From Acidobacteriota bacterium (lineage in GTDB: Bacteria; Acidobacteriota; Vicinamibacteria; Vicinamibacterales; SCN-69-37), in assembly GCA_020853395.1 (NCBI GenBank), contig JADYYY010000007.1, forward strand, positions 299,862 through 363,861: a DNA stretch of 64,000 nt, read 5' to 3'. The translations under genes and the position numbers were made by a program. Shown here in pieces: positions 28,258 through 35,764 of the stretch. Each line of letters begins with the position of its first letter. Positions within the stretch are counted from its first letter, which is position 1. The notes beneath the pieces were generated by a model. The model had not been told where the DNA came from. It searched no databases and saw only the letters and a list, made by a program, of their open reading frames with translations.

Positions 28258-28367
28258 TCCCTTTTCCCTCCCTCTTCCCTTTCCCCTCCTTTTCCCTTTT
28301 TCCTTTCCCCTTCCTTTTCCCTTCTCCCCTTTACCTTTGCCCTCTGCCCTTTGCCCTCTGCCCTTTG
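28258..28367. repeat. polypyrimidine tract running into CCCTTTG/CCCTCTG word repeats
   Basis: From 28258 to 28332 every base on the plus strand is C or T (75 bases). After a single A at 28333 the words CCTTTG, CCCTCTG, CCCTTTG, CCCTCTG and CCCTTTG follow to 28367. The tract lies between the convergent nadK and mltG genes and encodes the last dozen codons and stop of mltG on the minus strand. Such a homopyrimidine run can form triplex DNA; that is general knowledge, not shown here. Confidence 0.9.
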
Positions 28368-29374
28368 AAGTAGTTCACCTGCCACGTGCGCACGTTGCGG
28401 CTGTGCTCGGCCAGCGACGAGGCGAACGCGTGGGTGCCGTCGTTGCGGCTGACGAAGTAGAGATAGGGCACGTCGGCGGGCTCGACGGCCGCTTCGAGCG
28501 CGCTCCGGCCCGGTGAGGCGATGGGGCCGGGCGGGAGGCCCGGATATCGATACGTGTTGTACGGCGAGTCCATCTGCAGGTTGGCCCGCGTCAGGTTGCC
28601 GCGCCACGCGCCGCGCTGCATGAGCGCGTAGATCACCGTCGGATCGCACTGCAGCGGCATCCCGATCCTGAGGCGGTTGTGGTACACGGCCGACACGAGC
28701 GGCCGCTCGTCGGCCGACGCCGTCTCCTTCTCCACGAGCGAGGCGAGCGTCACGACGTCACGCAGGCTCATGCCGCGCGCGGTGGCCGCCCGGCGGACGC
28801 CGCCGTCGACGACGGCGCGGAAACGGTCCACCATCGCGGCCACCGTCATGACCGCCCCCGCACGGCGTGGCATCGAGTAGGTGTCGGGAAAGAGGTATCC
28901 CTCGAGCGATCGGGCCGTCGGATCGAGATCGCCGATCGCCGAAGGGTTGGCGGCGGCCTGTTCGAACTCCGCCGCCGTGCCGAGGCCTGCGCCGGCGAAC
29001 GTCGCGGCCATGTCGGCGATCGTCAGGCCCTCGGGAAACGTCACGACCCGTGAGAACACGTCGCCACGCGCCAGCCGGGCGACCACGTCGTACGGAGACG
29101 CGGCATCCGCGAATCGGTACTCGCCCGCCTGCAGACGACGGTCCGCGCCGGACAGGCGCGCGGCGATCCGGAACGTGATCGGATCCGGCACGACGCCAGC
29201 GTCCGCGAGCAACGACGCGATCCGGCCGACGCTCGCCCCCTGAGGTACGTCGACGAACTGTTCTGCGCCGGCGAACGCGCGATACGGCGTCGTCAGCCGA
29301 CCGCGCAGCCACCAGCCGCCCGCCGCGGCAGCACCGGCGAGCAGCACGACGACGACCAGCAGGCGCCTCAGCAT
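28331..29374 (-). CDS. mltG: endolytic murein transglycosylase MltG
   Basis: MltG cleaves nascent glycan strands at the periplasmic face of the inner membrane. From ATG 29374 the 347-residue protein has an N-terminal membrane anchor (LLVVVVLLAGAAAAGG) and a LysM-like region (FVDVPQGASVGRIASLLADAGV). The YceG domain has YLFPDTYSMPR, the catalytic Glu in TLASLVEKETA (around residue 212) and the family block NTYRYPGLPPGPIASPG. The true family end, SRNVRTWQ, is followed by a tail (FKGQRAKGRGQR) encoded in the CCCTTTG-type word repeat. It overlaps ruvX by four bases. Confidence 0.94.
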   Translation of the reverse strand: MLRRLLVVVVLLAGAAAAGGWWLRGRLTTPYRAFAGAEQFVDVPQGASVGRIASLLADAGVVPDPITFRIAARLSGADRRLQAGEYRFADAASPYDVVARLARGDVFSRVVTFPEGLTIADMAATFAGAGLGTAAEFEQAAANPSAIGDLDPTARSLEGYLFPDTYSMPRRAGAVMTVAAMVDRFRAVVDGGVRRAATARGMSLRDVVTLASLVEKETASADERPLVSAVYHNRLRIGMPLQCDPTVIYALMQRGAWRGNLTRANLQMDSPYNTYRYPGLPPGPIASPGRSALEAAVEPADVPYLYFVSRNDGTHAFASSLAEHSRNVRTWQVNYFKGQRAKGRGQR

Positions 29375-29847
29375 CAGGCCTCCGTCGATTCGGCTCGCCG
29401 CACGTCGCACCGCGCGTCGAGAAAGTCCTGCAGGATGATCGCGGCGGCTTCGGCGTCGACTCGCGCCTTGCGGCGCCGCCAGTCCGGCTCGCGCGCCGCC
29501 AGCCGCGCCTCGGCTTCGCGGCTGGTCAGCCGCTCGTCCTGGAAGTGCACCTGCACGCCCGTGGCGGCGTGGAGCAACGCGGCGAACGCGCGTGCGAGCG
29601 CCGTCTGCTCGTGCTCAGTGCCGTCGAGCCGGCGCGGCAGCCCGACGACGATCCCGCCGACGGCCGGGCCGTCGTCGATCGGATCGCGCAGCGTGTCGAT
29701 GGCTGCCCCTACTCGGGCGGCGGCGGCCGCCAGGCTCGGCCCCGCCTCCACGGTCTGCCAGGCGCTCGCGATCAGGCCGGACGCATCGGACAGCGCCAAC
29801 CCGATCCGTCTCCTGCCGACGTCCACTCCGAGAAACCGCATGGACAT
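29374..29847 (-). CDS. ruvX: RuvX/YqgF family Holliday-junction-resolvase-like nuclease
   Basis: A 157-residue RNase H-fold protein implicated in pre-16S rRNA 5' processing. Hallmarks are FLGVDVGRRRIGLALSD at the N-terminus with the first catalytic Asp, GIVVGLPRRLDGTE, FQDERLTSREAE and, near the end, DAEAAAIILQDFLD. Two ATGs six bases apart (29847 and 29841) are possible starts. The preceding open frame is shadow. It overlaps mltG, an arrangement seen in several phyla. Confidence 0.92.
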   Translation of the reverse strand: MSMRFLGVDVGRRRIGLALSDASGLIASAWQTVEAGPSLAAAAARVGAAIDTLRDPIDDGPAVGGIVVGLPRRLDGTEHEQTALARAFAALLHAATGVQVHFQDERLTSREAEARLAAREPDWRRRKARVDAEAAAIILQDFLDARCDVRRAESTEA

Positions 29848-29955
29848 CAGCGTACCAACATCGGCCTTCCGCCACACGAGCCCGCGCCGCCCGCGGGTGA
29901 CGCCGCCTCGTGTCCCCATCGCCGCGCCCTGCGAAACGCGCGGATTCGCGCCATA

Positions 29956-31146
29956 ATGAAGGACATGTCGCCGCGCTCCCGGGTTCTCTTGTTCCTCGTC
30001 TCGACACCCATTGCGCTGCTGCTCATCGTCGGCGGCCTGCTCGGCGCCGCGAAGCCCGTGGCCCAGCAGGGGCTGCCGCATCTCCGCGTGTTCGAGGACG
30101 TGGCGTCGCTCGTCGTGAAGGACTACGTCGAGGACGTGAACGTCGATCGCATCTTCGACGGCGCGATGCGCGGCCTCTCCGACGGTCTCGACGGCGCGAG
30201 CGCGTACTTCACGCCGGAGGAGGTGCGCGCGTTCGACGCGAATGCCCCGCTGCCGGCGGGTGAGGTCGGCATCGTGCTGTCGCGGCAGTTCTATCTGCGC
30301 GTCGTGGGCATCCGCGACGGCTCGCCGGCGCAGCGCGCCGGCCTGCGGACCGGTGACTACGTCCGCGCCATCAACGAGACGCCCACGCGCGACATGTCGG
30401 CGTATGCGGGAACACGGCTGCTCCGCGGCCCCGTGGGCTCGACGGTGTCGCTGATGGTGATCCGCGGCAATCCGGCCGATCCGCACAAGATCGATCTCGT
30501 CCGCGAAGCGGCGAGCGGCGAGGCCGTGACGGTCCGGCAGGCCGGGACGCACCGCTACGTGCGGATCGCGAGCTTCGGCTCGGCCACGGCAGCGGACTTG
30601 AGCGCGAAGCTCTCCGCGGGCGGCAACACGCCGACGCTGATCGACGTGCGCGGCACCGCCGACGGGAGCCCGAGCGATGGCATCGCCGCTGCGAAGCTCT
30701 TCGTCAAGGACGGCACGCTCGCGACGCTCGCCGCACGCAACGCACCGAACACCGTCATCACCGCGACGGCCGGTGACGGCAGCCTCACGATGCCACTCGT
30801 CGTGCTCACCTCGAACGGCACGGGCAACGCGGCGGAGGTGTTCGCGGCGGCGCTGGCCGACAACCGGCGCGCGCGGCTCGTCGGCGAGCCGACGGCTGGG
30901 CTGGCGGGCGTCCAGAAACTCGTGCGGCTGCCGGAAGGGCACGGGCTGTGGCTGACCTACGCCCGCTACGTGCGCACGGATGGCGCGCCCGTGCACGGAC
31001 GCGGGCTGCGGCCGGACGTCCCCGTCGACGTGCCCACCGTCGGGTTCGGGCAGAAGCCGCCCCAGACCGATGCGGTCCTCGATCGCGCCGTGCAGGAACT
31101 GCAGCGCCAGACGGCTCCGGCCGACCAGCCGGCCGCGTCGCGTTGA
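29956..31146 (+). CDS. S41/PDZ family protein, apparently catalytically inactive
   Basis: A 396-residue protein with an N-terminal membrane anchor (VLLFLVSTPIALLLIVGGLLG), an S41 N-terminal region (ASAYFTPEEVRAFD), a PDZ domain (IRDGSPAQRAGLRTGDYVRAINE) and a C-terminal S41 fold ending in TSNGTGNAAEVFAAALADN and GEPTAGLAGVQKLV. In active C-terminal processing proteases the nucleophile sits three residues before the conserved Glu and the Lys 25 residues later (Ser430/Lys455 in E. coli Tsp). Here those positions are Asn291 and Leu316. It probably acts as a PDZ adaptor or scaffold rather than as a protease. It is divergent from ruvX, with about a 100-base gap. Confidence 0.88.
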   Translation: MKDMSPRSRVLLFLVSTPIALLLIVGGLLGAAKPVAQQGLPHLRVFEDVASLVVKDYVEDVNVDRIFDGAMRGLSDGLDGASAYFTPEEVRAFDANAPLPAGEVGIVLSRQFYLRVVGIRDGSPAQRAGLRTGDYVRAINETPTRDMSAYAGTRLLRGPVGSTVSLMVIRGNPADPHKIDLVREAASGEAVTVRQAGTHRYVRIASFGSATAADLSAKLSAGGNTPTLIDVRGTADGSPSDGIAAAKLFVKDGTLATLAARNAPNTVITATAGDGSLTMPLVVLTSNGTGNAAEVFAAALADNRRARLVGEPTAGLAGVQKLVRLPEGHGLWLTYARYVRTDGAPVHGRGLRPDVPVDVPTVGFGQKPPQTDAVLDRAVQELQRQTAPADQPAASR

Positions 31147-31215
31147 CGGTCGCTTTTCCTCGACGGTATACTGGCCGTTCGTCGTACGCCCGGGGGCGCC
31201 GGCCTAGACAGCCAC

Positions 31216-31292
31216 AGGCACGTAGCTCAGCTGGTTAGAGCGCCTGCTTGACATGCAGGAGGTCGGCGGTTCGAGTCCGCCCGTGCCTACCA
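31216..31292 (+). tRNA. tRNA-Val (anticodon GAC)
   Basis: Complete cloverleaf. The acceptor AGGCACG pairs with CGTGCCT. The D arm is GCTC/GAGC. The anticodon stem CCTGC/GCAGG has loop TTGACAT, giving anticodon GAC. The variable loop is AGGTC-like, the T arm GGCGG-TTCGAGT-CCGCC, discriminator A, and CCA is encoded. It reads Val codons GUC and GUU. It lies 42 bases upstream of thrS on the same strand. Confidence 0.97.
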
Positions 31293-31334
31293 ACGACCGA
31301 GGCCTCGCTCCGGGTCGATTCCGATTAGCCGCCG

Positions 31335-33272
31335 TTGATTACCCTGACGCTACCAGACGGATCGCAACGCGATGTCGCTCCCGGCACGTCCGTGCAGGAG
31401 TTCGCCTCGGCGTCGCTGCCGCGGAGCGTCGTGAAGAAGGCGCTCGCCGCCGTCGTCGACGGCCGGCTCGTCGATCTCAGCTATCGGCTGGCCACGCCCG
31501 CTGCGCTGAAGCTGGTGCTGCCGGGCGATCCCGAGTCGCTGCCGCTCTACCGGCATTCGACGGCGCACCTGCTCGCCGCGGCGGTCACGAACCTGTATCC
31601 CGGCGTGCAGTGCGGCATCGGCCCCGCCACCGACGAGGGCTTCTTCTACGACTTCGTCGTGCCGCGGCCGTTCGTTCCGGAGGATCTCGACCGCATCGAG
31701 GCGAAGATGCGCGAGTTGGCCAACCAGGACCTGCCCTACGAGCGCCAGATCTGGCCCAAGCAGGACGCCATCGAGTTCTTCACGAAGCGCGGCGAACCGC
31801 TGAAGGTGCAGCTCATCCAGGAGAAGACGGCCGGAGAGACCGACGTATCGTGTTACACGATCAAGGATCGCGACACGTTCGTCGACTTCTGCGTCGGCCC
31901 GCACGTCCCGTCCACCAACCGCCTCCGGGCGTTCAAGCTGCTCTCGACCTCGAACGCGTACTGGAAGGGCGACGCTCGCAACCAGCCGATGCAGCGCATC
32001 TACGGCACGGCGTTCTTCCGAGACGACGAGTTGGAGGCGTACCTCCACCGGATCGAGGAAGCGAAGCGGCGCGACCATCGGCGGATCGGGCGCGAGCTGG
32101 GCCTCTTCACGTTCCACCCGTGGGCGCCGGGCGCGGCCTTCTGGCTGCCGAAGGGGACGACGCTCTACAACCGGCTCGCGGCCTACATGCGCGACGTGCT
32201 CTTTCCCGCCGGCTACGACGAGGTGAAGACGCCGCTCATCTTCAACAAGGCGCTGTGGGAGACGTCCGGGCACTGGCAGCACTACCGCCAGAACATGTTC
32301 CTCGTCGAAGCCGAGCACGCCGAGATGGGCGTCAAGGCGATGAACTGTCCCGGGCACATGCTCGTCTTCGCGAGCGAGGTCCGCAGCTACCGCGACCTGC
32401 CGCTGCGCCTGCACGAGCAGACCCCGCTCCATCGCAACGAGGCGTCGGGCGTGCTCGCCGGCCTGACGCGCGTTCGACAGTTCTCGCAGGACGACGCGCA
32501 CTGCTTCGTGATGGAGTCGCAGATCGGCGACGAGGTCGAGCGGCTGCTGAACCTGGTCAAGCAGGTCTACGACGACTTCGGCCTCACTTATGCGGTGAAG
32601 CTGTCCACGCGGCCCGAGGAGTTCCTCGGCGAGCAGGCGACCTGGGATCACGCGGAAGCGGAGCTGCGGCGTGCGCTGACGGCGGCCGGGCTGCCGTTCG
32701 CGATCAACGAAGGCGACGGCGCCTTCTACGGTCCCAAGATCGACTTCGACGTCACGGACGCGATCGGCCGGACCTGGCAGTGCGCGACGATTCAGCTCGA
32801 CTACCAGTTGCCGGCGCGCTTCGATCTGAAGTACGTGGGCGCCGACAACGCCGAGCACCGGCCCGTCGTGATCCACCGGGCGATCTACGGCAGCTTCGAG
32901 CGGTTCATCGCGCTGCTCATCGAGCACTACGCCGGCGCGTTCCCGCTGTGGCTCGCGCCCGTGCAGGCGACGGTGCTGCCGATTGCCGACCGGCACCTCG
33001 GGTACGCCGCCGGCGTGCGGGACGAGCTGGCCGCCGGAGGGCTGCGCGTGCACCTGGACGATCGCCAGGAAAAGATTGGTTATAAGATCCGGGAGGCGCA
33101 ACTGCAGAAAGTGCCCTACATGCTCGTGGTCGGCGACCGCGAGGCGGCGGAGGGGACGGTCTCGGTGCGCAGCCGCACCGGGGGCGATCTGGGCGCCCGG
33201 CCGGTGGCGGAGTTCGTCCGGGCGGCGCGCGAGGAAGTCGCGTTGCGCGGTCGCGTGCAGCACGGGAGGTAG
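31335..33272 (+). CDS. thrS: threonine--tRNA ligase
   Basis: A 645-residue class II synthetase charging tRNA(Thr). The N-terminal TGS domain ([18 protein letters not shown]) begins at TTG 31335. An in-frame TAG at 31326 and the TGS start leave no ATG or GTG alternative, so a TTG start is likely. The editing domain has [11 protein letters not shown] (HxxxH) and [10 protein letters not shown]. The catalytic core has [26 protein letters not shown] and [13 protein letters not shown], then the anticodon-binding domain ([16 protein letters not shown]). It begins the translation cluster thrS-infC-rpmI-rplT-pheST. Confidence 0.97.
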   Translation: MITLTLPDGSQRDVAPGTSVQEFASASLPRSVVKKALAAVVDGRLVDLSYRLATPAALKLVLPGDPESLPLYRHSTAHLLAAAVTNLYPGVQCGIGPATDEGFFYDFVVPRPFVPEDLDRIEAKMRELANQDLPYERQIWPKQDAIEFFTKRGEPLKVQLIQEKTAGETDVSCYTIKDRDTFVDFCVGPHVPSTNRLRAFKLLSTSNAYWKGDARNQPMQRIYGTAFFRDDELEAYLHRIEEAKRRDHRRIGRELGLFTFHPWAPGAAFWLPKGTTLYNRLAAYMRDVLFPAGYDEVKTPLIFNKALWETSGHWQHYRQNMFLVEAEHAEMGVKAMNCPGHMLVFASEVRSYRDLPLRLHEQTPLHRNEASGVLAGLTRVRQFSQDDAHCFVMESQIGDEVERLLNLVKQVYDDFGLTYAVKLSTRPEEFLGEQATWDHAEAELRRALTAAGLPFAINEGDGAFYGPKIDFDVTDAIGRTWQCATIQLDYQLPARFDLKYVGADNAEHRPVVIHRAIYGSFERFIALLIEHYAGAFPLWLAPVQATVLPIADRHLGYAAGVRDELAAGGLRVHLDDRQEKIGYKIREAQLQKVPYMLVVGDREAAEGTVSVRSRTGGDLGARPVAEFVRAAREEVALRGRVQHGR

Positions 33273-33277
33273 TTATC
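33264..33277 (+). promoter_or_regulatory. Shine-Dalgarno and ATC start codon of infC
   Basis: GGGAGG (33264-33269), overlapping the thrS stop region, sits five bases before ATC 33275. No in-frame ATG, GTG or TTG occurs between the thrS end and codon 37 of the IF-3 frame. Rare AUU/AUC/AUA starts on infC are known to let IF-3 repress its own translation. Confidence 0.8.
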
Positions 33278-33859
33278 GCCTTCGATCGAAGTCCACGTCG
33301 GGAAGACCGCACGAGAGTCAACGAGCGGATCCGGGTACGCGAGATCCGGGTCATCGACGAGAACGGCGTCCAGCTCGGCATCATGCCGCCGCCGCAGGCG
33401 CTGGCGCTGGCGCGCACGAAGGGGCTCGATCTCGTCGAGATCTCGCCCACGGCCGTGCCGCCGGTCTGCCGGATCATGGATTTCGGCAAGTACCAGTACG
33501 ACCAGCAGAAGCGGGCGCGTGCGGCGAAGCGGCACCAGAAGGTGATCGACGTCAAGGAGATCAAGTTCCGGCCCAAGGTCGACGAACACGACTACCAGTT
33601 CAAGAAGAAGCACATCGAGCGCTTCCTGGCCGAGGGCGACAAGGTGAAGGCCACGATCTTCTTCCGCGGGCGCGAGAACGCGCATCCGGAGATCGGCCAG
33701 CGCATCCTGGAACGGCTGGTGGCGGATCTGTCGGACGTCGCGATCACGGAGGCGAACCCGCAGAAGGAAGGCAACCAGTTGCACACGATTCTGGCGCCGC
33801 GGCCCGGACTGAAGCGCGCCGCGCCGGCGAGGAGACCGACCGATCATGCCGAAGATTAA
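33275..33859 (+). CDS. infC: translation initiation factor IF-3 (ATC start)
   Basis: IF-3 prevents 30S-50S joining and proofreads the start codon. The 194-residue frame from ATC 33275 has the whole N-terminal domain ([23 protein letters not shown]) and the linker [13 protein letters not shown]. The C-terminal domain ([34 protein letters not shown]) ends with the usual PRPG. Starting at the first ATG (33383) would remove the N-terminal ~36 residues, including conserved sequence, so the ATC start with its strong ribosome-binding site is preferred. The 3' end overlaps rpmI by 14 bases. Confidence 0.93.
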   Translation: MAFDRSPRREDRTRVNERIRVREIRVIDENGVQLGIMPPPQALALARTKGLDLVEISPTAVPPVCRIMDFGKYQYDQQKRARAAKRHQKVIDVKEIKFRPKVDEHDYQFKKKHIERFLAEGDKVKATIFFRGRENAHPEIGQRILERLVADLSDVAITEANPQKEGNQLHTILAPRPGLKRAAPARRPTDHAED

Positions 33860-34043
33860 GAGCAACCGTGGCGCCGCCAAGCGCTTCAAGCGGACCGCGA
33901 GCGGCAAGTTCGCCCGCTCGAAGGCGTTCAAGCGGCACATCCTGACGAGCAAGCCGACGCACCGCAAGCGCGCGCTGCGCGCCGGCGCCGTCATCGCCGC
34001 CGTCGACACCCCGCGCGTCAAGCGGATGCTGCCGTACGACTAA
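33846..34043 (+). CDS. rpmI: 50S ribosomal protein L35
   Basis: The 65-residue large-subunit protein shows the family sequence [20 protein letters not shown] and the C-terminal [10 protein letters not shown], at normal length. It overlaps the 3' end of infC by 14 bases, so its translation may be coupled to IF-3. The gap to rplT is unusually long for this operon and is filled by a word-repeat array. Confidence 0.97.
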   Translation: MPKIKSNRGAAKRFKRTASGKFARSKAFKRHILTSKPTHRKRALRAGAVIAAVDTPRVKRMLPYD

Positions 34044-34047
34044 GCAG

Positions 34048-34206
34048 AACATTTGGACACGTGGAGATCGTTCATTTGGGCATTTGGGAGTGACGATTTG
34101 GCCGTCTGGACGATGGGCAACGAGACCGCAATGTCCAGATCGCCAATCAGCAGAATGGAAGATCCCGAATCTCCAAGTCGCAGATAGCCAAATGTCCAGA
34201 TCCTCA
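34048..34206. repeat. degenerate short-word array with inverted halves, inside the rpmI-rplT gap
   Basis: The 177-base gap holds CATTTGG-type words in the left half (ACATTTGGAC, TCATTTGGGCATTTGGGA, GATTTGGCCGTCTGGAC). The right half has their reverse-complement type (GTCCAGATCGCCAATC, AGCCAAATGTCCAGATCC). The inner pair 34095-34111 / 34133-34148 can form a stem of about 14 matches. The sequence is clearly less GC-rich than the ribosomal genes on either side. It ends just before AGAGAGG, the rplT ribosome-binding site (34206-34212). Confidence 0.75.
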
Positions 34207-34220
34207 GAGAGGTACCGTCA

Positions 34221-34589
34221 ATGCCCCGCGTGAAGAGAGGGACCCATCGCCGCGCCAAGCGCAAGAAGCTGCTGAAGCGCGCGAAGGGGTACTACGCCAC
34301 CAAGAGCAAGCTGTACCAGGCCGCCCAGGAAGCGGTGGACAAGGCGCTCAACTACGCCTATGCCGGCCGCCGGCGCAAGAAGCGCGACTTCCGGAGCCTG
34401 TGGGTCGTACGTATCAACGCCGCCGCGCGGGCGAACGGCCTGACGTACGGGCAGCTCATGAGCGGCCTCAAGTCCGCCGGCGTGACGCTCGATCGCCGCA
34501 GCCTGGCCGAACTGGCCGTCCATCACCCCGCGGCGTTCAAGAGCGTCGCGGCGCAGGCCCAGCAGGCACGATCGGCCCAGACCGCGTGA
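34221..34589 (+). CDS. rplT: 50S ribosomal protein L20
   Basis: The 122-residue assembly protein of the large subunit has the family N-terminus ([20 protein letters not shown]) and [14 protein letters not shown]. Further on it has [20 protein letters not shown] and the C-terminal [16 protein letters not shown], at normal length. In E. coli L20 represses its own operon by binding a pseudoknot upstream of rpmI. Here the rpmI-rplT gap carries repeats instead of an evident leader structure. AGAGAGG about 8 bases upstream of ATG 34221 is a good ribosome-binding site. Confidence 0.97.
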   Translation: MPRVKRGTHRRAKRKKLLKRAKGYYATKSKLYQAAQEAVDKALNYAYAGRRRKKRDFRSLWVVRINAAARANGLTYGQLMSGLKSAGVTLDRRSLAELAVHHPAAFKSVAAQAQQARSAQTA

Positions 34590-34642
34590 CGGGACGGCCG
34601 GCCGCATCGGCCGGCCGCCCCCGCGTCCCCGCACGTGCGCTC

Positions 34643-35764
34643 ATGGCGTCCCGTCACGACATCGCCGCCCTCCATGCCGAATTCCACGCCGCCCTGGCGT
34701 CGGCCGCGACCGTCGCGGACGTCAAGGCGGTGCGCGATCGCTTTCTCAGCCGAAAGCACGGCAGCCTCACCGCGGTCCTGAAGTCGCTCGGCACGGCCGC
34801 GCCAGACGAGCGGCGCGTCATCGGCAGCGACGCCAACGCGCTGCGCCAGACGATCGAAGCCGCGCTCGACGCGCGCGAGGCTGAACTAGCGGCGTCCGCG
34901 CCGCCGGCCGACGCGCTCGACGTGACGCTGCCCGGCCGCATCCCGCTGGCTGGCCGGTGCCACCCGCTCACGCAGGTGAGAGAGCGCGTCGAAGCGATCT
35001 TCTCGGCGATGGGCTACGACATCGCGACCGGGCCAGAGCTCGAAGACGACTGGCACAATTTCGAGGCCCTGAACATGCCCGCCGAGCACCCGGCGCGTGA
35101 CATGCAGGACACGCTCTATCTGGAGGCGCCGGTGCCGCAATCCTGGGCGTCGACGTCGCCCGCGGCCGGCCCGGCGGATCCACAGGCCGGAACGGCAGGG
35201 CCTCGATCCGGCCCGGCCGCGCGGCCGGCGACGCTGCTCCGGACTCACACCTCGGGCATGCAGATCCGCTACATGCAGGCGCATCGTCCGCCGGTGCGCA
35301 TCATCGCCCCGGGACGCGTGTATCGCCGCGACAACTTCGACGCGACGCACACGCCGATGTTCACGCAGATCGAAGGGCTCGTCGTGGACGAGCGCATCAG
35401 CCTCGGCGATCTCAAGGGCACGCTGACGGTCTTCGCGCAGCGGCTCTTCGACAGCCGCGTGCGGACGCGCTTCCGTCCGAGCTTCTTCCCCTACACCGAG
35501 CCGTCGGCCGAGATGGACGTGTCGTGCGGCTCGTGCGACGGCGCGGGCTGCGCGCTCTGCAAGCACAGCGGCTGGATCGAGATCCTCGGGTGCGGCATGG
35601 TGCACCCGGCCGTGTTCGAGGCGGTCGGCTACGATCCCGAGCGTTACACCGGCTTCGCGTTCGGCGTCGGCATCGAGCGGCTCGCGCTCCGGTTCTACGG
35701 GATCGACGACATCCGGATGTTCTACGAGAACGACCTGCGGTTCCTGAGGCAGCTCCCGCTGTGA
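34643..35764 (+). CDS. pheS: phenylalanine--tRNA ligase alpha subunit, with low-complexity insertion
   Basis: The catalytic subunit of the (alpha beta)2 synthetase, 373 residues from ATG 34643. It has an N-terminal coiled-coil arm, then the class II core: HPLTQVRERVEAIFSAMGYD, TGPELEDDWHNFEALNMPAEHPARDMQDTLY (in part), LLRTHTSGMQIRYM, PGRVYRRDNFDATHTPMFTQ and FAFGVGIERLALRFYGI. A roughly 35-residue Pro/Ala/Gly/Ser-rich insertion (about 160-196) lies between YLEAP and LLRTHTS, a place where most PheS proteins have only a few residues. A cysteine pair region (CGSCDGAGCALCK) is normal for one PheS subgroup. It overlaps pheT by GTGA. Confidence 0.96.
   Translation: MASRHDIAALHAEFHAALASAATVADVKAVRDRFLSRKHGSLTAVLKSLGTAAPDERRVIGSDANALRQTIEAALDAREAELAASAPPADALDVTLPGRIPLAGRCHPLTQVRERVEAIFSAMGYDIATGPELEDDWHNFEALNMPAEHPARDMQDTLYLEAPVPQSWASTSPAAGPADPQAGTAGPRSGPAARPATLLRTHTSGMQIRYMQAHRPPVRIIAPGRVYRRDNFDATHTPMFTQIEGLVVDERISLGDLKGTLTVFAQRLFDSRVRTRFRPSFFPYTEPSAEMDVSCGSCDGAGCALCKHSGWIEILGCGMVHPAVFEAVGYDPERYTGFAFGVGIERLALRFYGIDDIRMFYENDLRFLRQLPL

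Noticed and set aside
34040..34264. Small minus-strand ORF over the rpmI-rplT gap
   Set aside because: It only reads the word repeats ([15 protein letters not shown]) and overlaps rplT; no start signal.
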